Of a stretch of 21,340 nucleotides of DNA, positions 20,860 through 21,340 are shown piece by piece (the first letter of the stretch is position 1; each line of letters opens with the position of its first letter). Source of the DNA: a virus; the IMG/VR virus record IMGVR_UViG_3300032246_001807, positions 1 through 21,340 of that record. One strand, 5' to 3'. Under the pieces are notes generated by a model. The model did no database searches, had not been told where the DNA came from, and saw nothing but the letters and a program-made list of their open reading frames with translations. Both the position numbers and the translations under genes were made by a program.

Positions 20860-21340
20860 AATAACGTTTATATTTGATTACAAAGGAGAAGAATGGTGTA
20901 TGCCATTGGCACTTCTTAATGAATTTAAAGAAAGAGATTGGGATACTCAAATAGTTTCAATTTCAAATGGAGATGGGTTATTAAAAGAATATATTGAATC
21001 AGATGACCAACCTACTATTATAATGTTTTTGGATTGGGGAAGATTTGATTCACCTTATTTAAATAAAGAATTAAAACCAAATTCATTTTGGATACAAGAG
21101 AGTGGTGATGACCCACAAAATTTTGAAAGAAACTGTCCAAAGGCAAATAGATTTCATTACACAATTACACCTGATAAGCAATGTGCAGAAGCATATAAAA
21201 GTAAAGGTATAAATGCAGAATGGATAAATCACTTTGCAGATACGGCAGTTCAATTTCCAATGAATTCAGAATCACAATATGTTGCAGTTACGAGTAGAGG
21301 AAGGGGTGGTTCGGAATTTTTAGATTACTTAACTAATTGG
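20849..21340 (+). CDS. CgeB-like glycosyltransferase, N-terminal part (runs off the window)
   Basis: An open frame starts at ATG 20849, inside the end of the previous gene (11-nt overlap), and remains open to the last base, giving 164 residues of an incomplete protein. It begins MQNKITFIFDYKGEEWC and includes TIIMFLDWGRFDSP (about 66-79) and SFWIQESGDDPQNF (about 89-102). RFHYTITPDKQCAEAYKSKG (about 110-129) follows, then INAEWINHFAD (about 130-140). The pattern strand, D-x-x-C/S..Y...G, then a W/LP..aD segment is the N-terminal half of CgeB/DUF3880-type GT-B transferases, whose donor domain would lie beyond the window. The last visible segment (VAVTSRGRGGSEFLDYL) begins the second domain. 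The family call is by pattern and is moderately sure; the acceptor is unknown. Confidence 0.7.
   Translation, partial: MQNKITFIFDYKGEEWCMPLALLNEFKERDWDTQIVSISNGDGLLKEYIESDDQPTIIMFLDWGRFDSPYLNKELKPNSFWIQESGDDPQNFERNCPKANRFHYTITPDKQCAEAYKSKGINAEWINHFADTAVQFPMNSESQYVAVTSRGRGGSEFLDYLTNW

Noticed and set aside
20869-20876. TATATTTG near the start of the last gene.
   Set aside because: It lies inside the coding sequence and lacks a TTTG at the -33 position, so there is no support for a promoter.
1-21340. tRNA genes, insertion sequences or attachment sites.
   Set aside because: No tRNA-like cloverleaf or transposase motif was seen, and the gaps are too short to hold them.

Overview
The window looks like part of the genome of a large, T4-like (myovirus-type) lytic phage. 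It carries a T4-style replisome: a family B DNA polymerase, a gp45-like sliding clamp, a gp44-like clamp loader ATPase and a gp62-like small clamp loader subunit. It also carries a class I ribonucleotide reductase, PhoH, a thioredoxin and a dUTPase. Every supported gene lies on the + strand and the genes are packed end to end, many overlapping by 1 nt (TAATG-type junctions). No stretch longer than about 60 bases lacks a gene. The DNA is AT-rich. Three short gaps hold promoter-like sequences of the Bacteroidota type (TTTG, 19-20 nt spacer, TATATTYG), and most genes lack an obvious Shine-Dalgarno sequence. Together these point to a host in Bacteroidota (Flavobacteriia/Bacteroidia-like). This is inferred from promoters and base composition, not from a host gene.

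Layout. (1) 1-3446: nucleotide supply, with nrdB (5' end cut off by the window), nrdA, phoH and a thioredoxin that could reduce the reductase. (2) 3456-3848: two small genes, one a helix-turn-helix protein and one a 52-residue acidic protein. (3) 3853-7797: a probable DNA-modification block. It has two tandem Mom-like paralogues, a DruA/DUF4338-like protein and a GT-B glycosyltransferase, and it sits directly upstream of the polymerase. (4) 7797-14237: the replisome and associated genes, including a degenerate SGNH-like protein, dUTPase, a small protein with a canonical beta-clamp-binding pentapeptide, and a small zinc-ribbon-like protein between the two clamp loader genes. (5) 14237-16011: an SGNH-hydrolase-like protein and a PD-(D/E)XK nuclease with a four-cysteine (Cas4/AddB-type) Fe-S signature. 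(6) 16039-21340: a run of five glycosyltransferases or glycosyltransferase-like genes, with two unrecognised proteins embedded among them; the last gene runs off the window.

How it may work together. The nucleotide genes feed a phage replisome. The modification block probably alters phage DNA bases, most likely adenine by Mom-type chemistry, possibly with sugar addition, to evade host restriction. A Lys-Phe-Trp (KFW) motif at the end of the second Mom-like protein and at the start of the DruA-like protein, the adjacent glycosyltransferase and an SGNH-like protein suggests a shared docking tag. One idea is docking on the phage sliding clamp, whose polymerase also ends in an aromatic KFFAF tail. 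This tag is the most original observation here and is a hypothesis.
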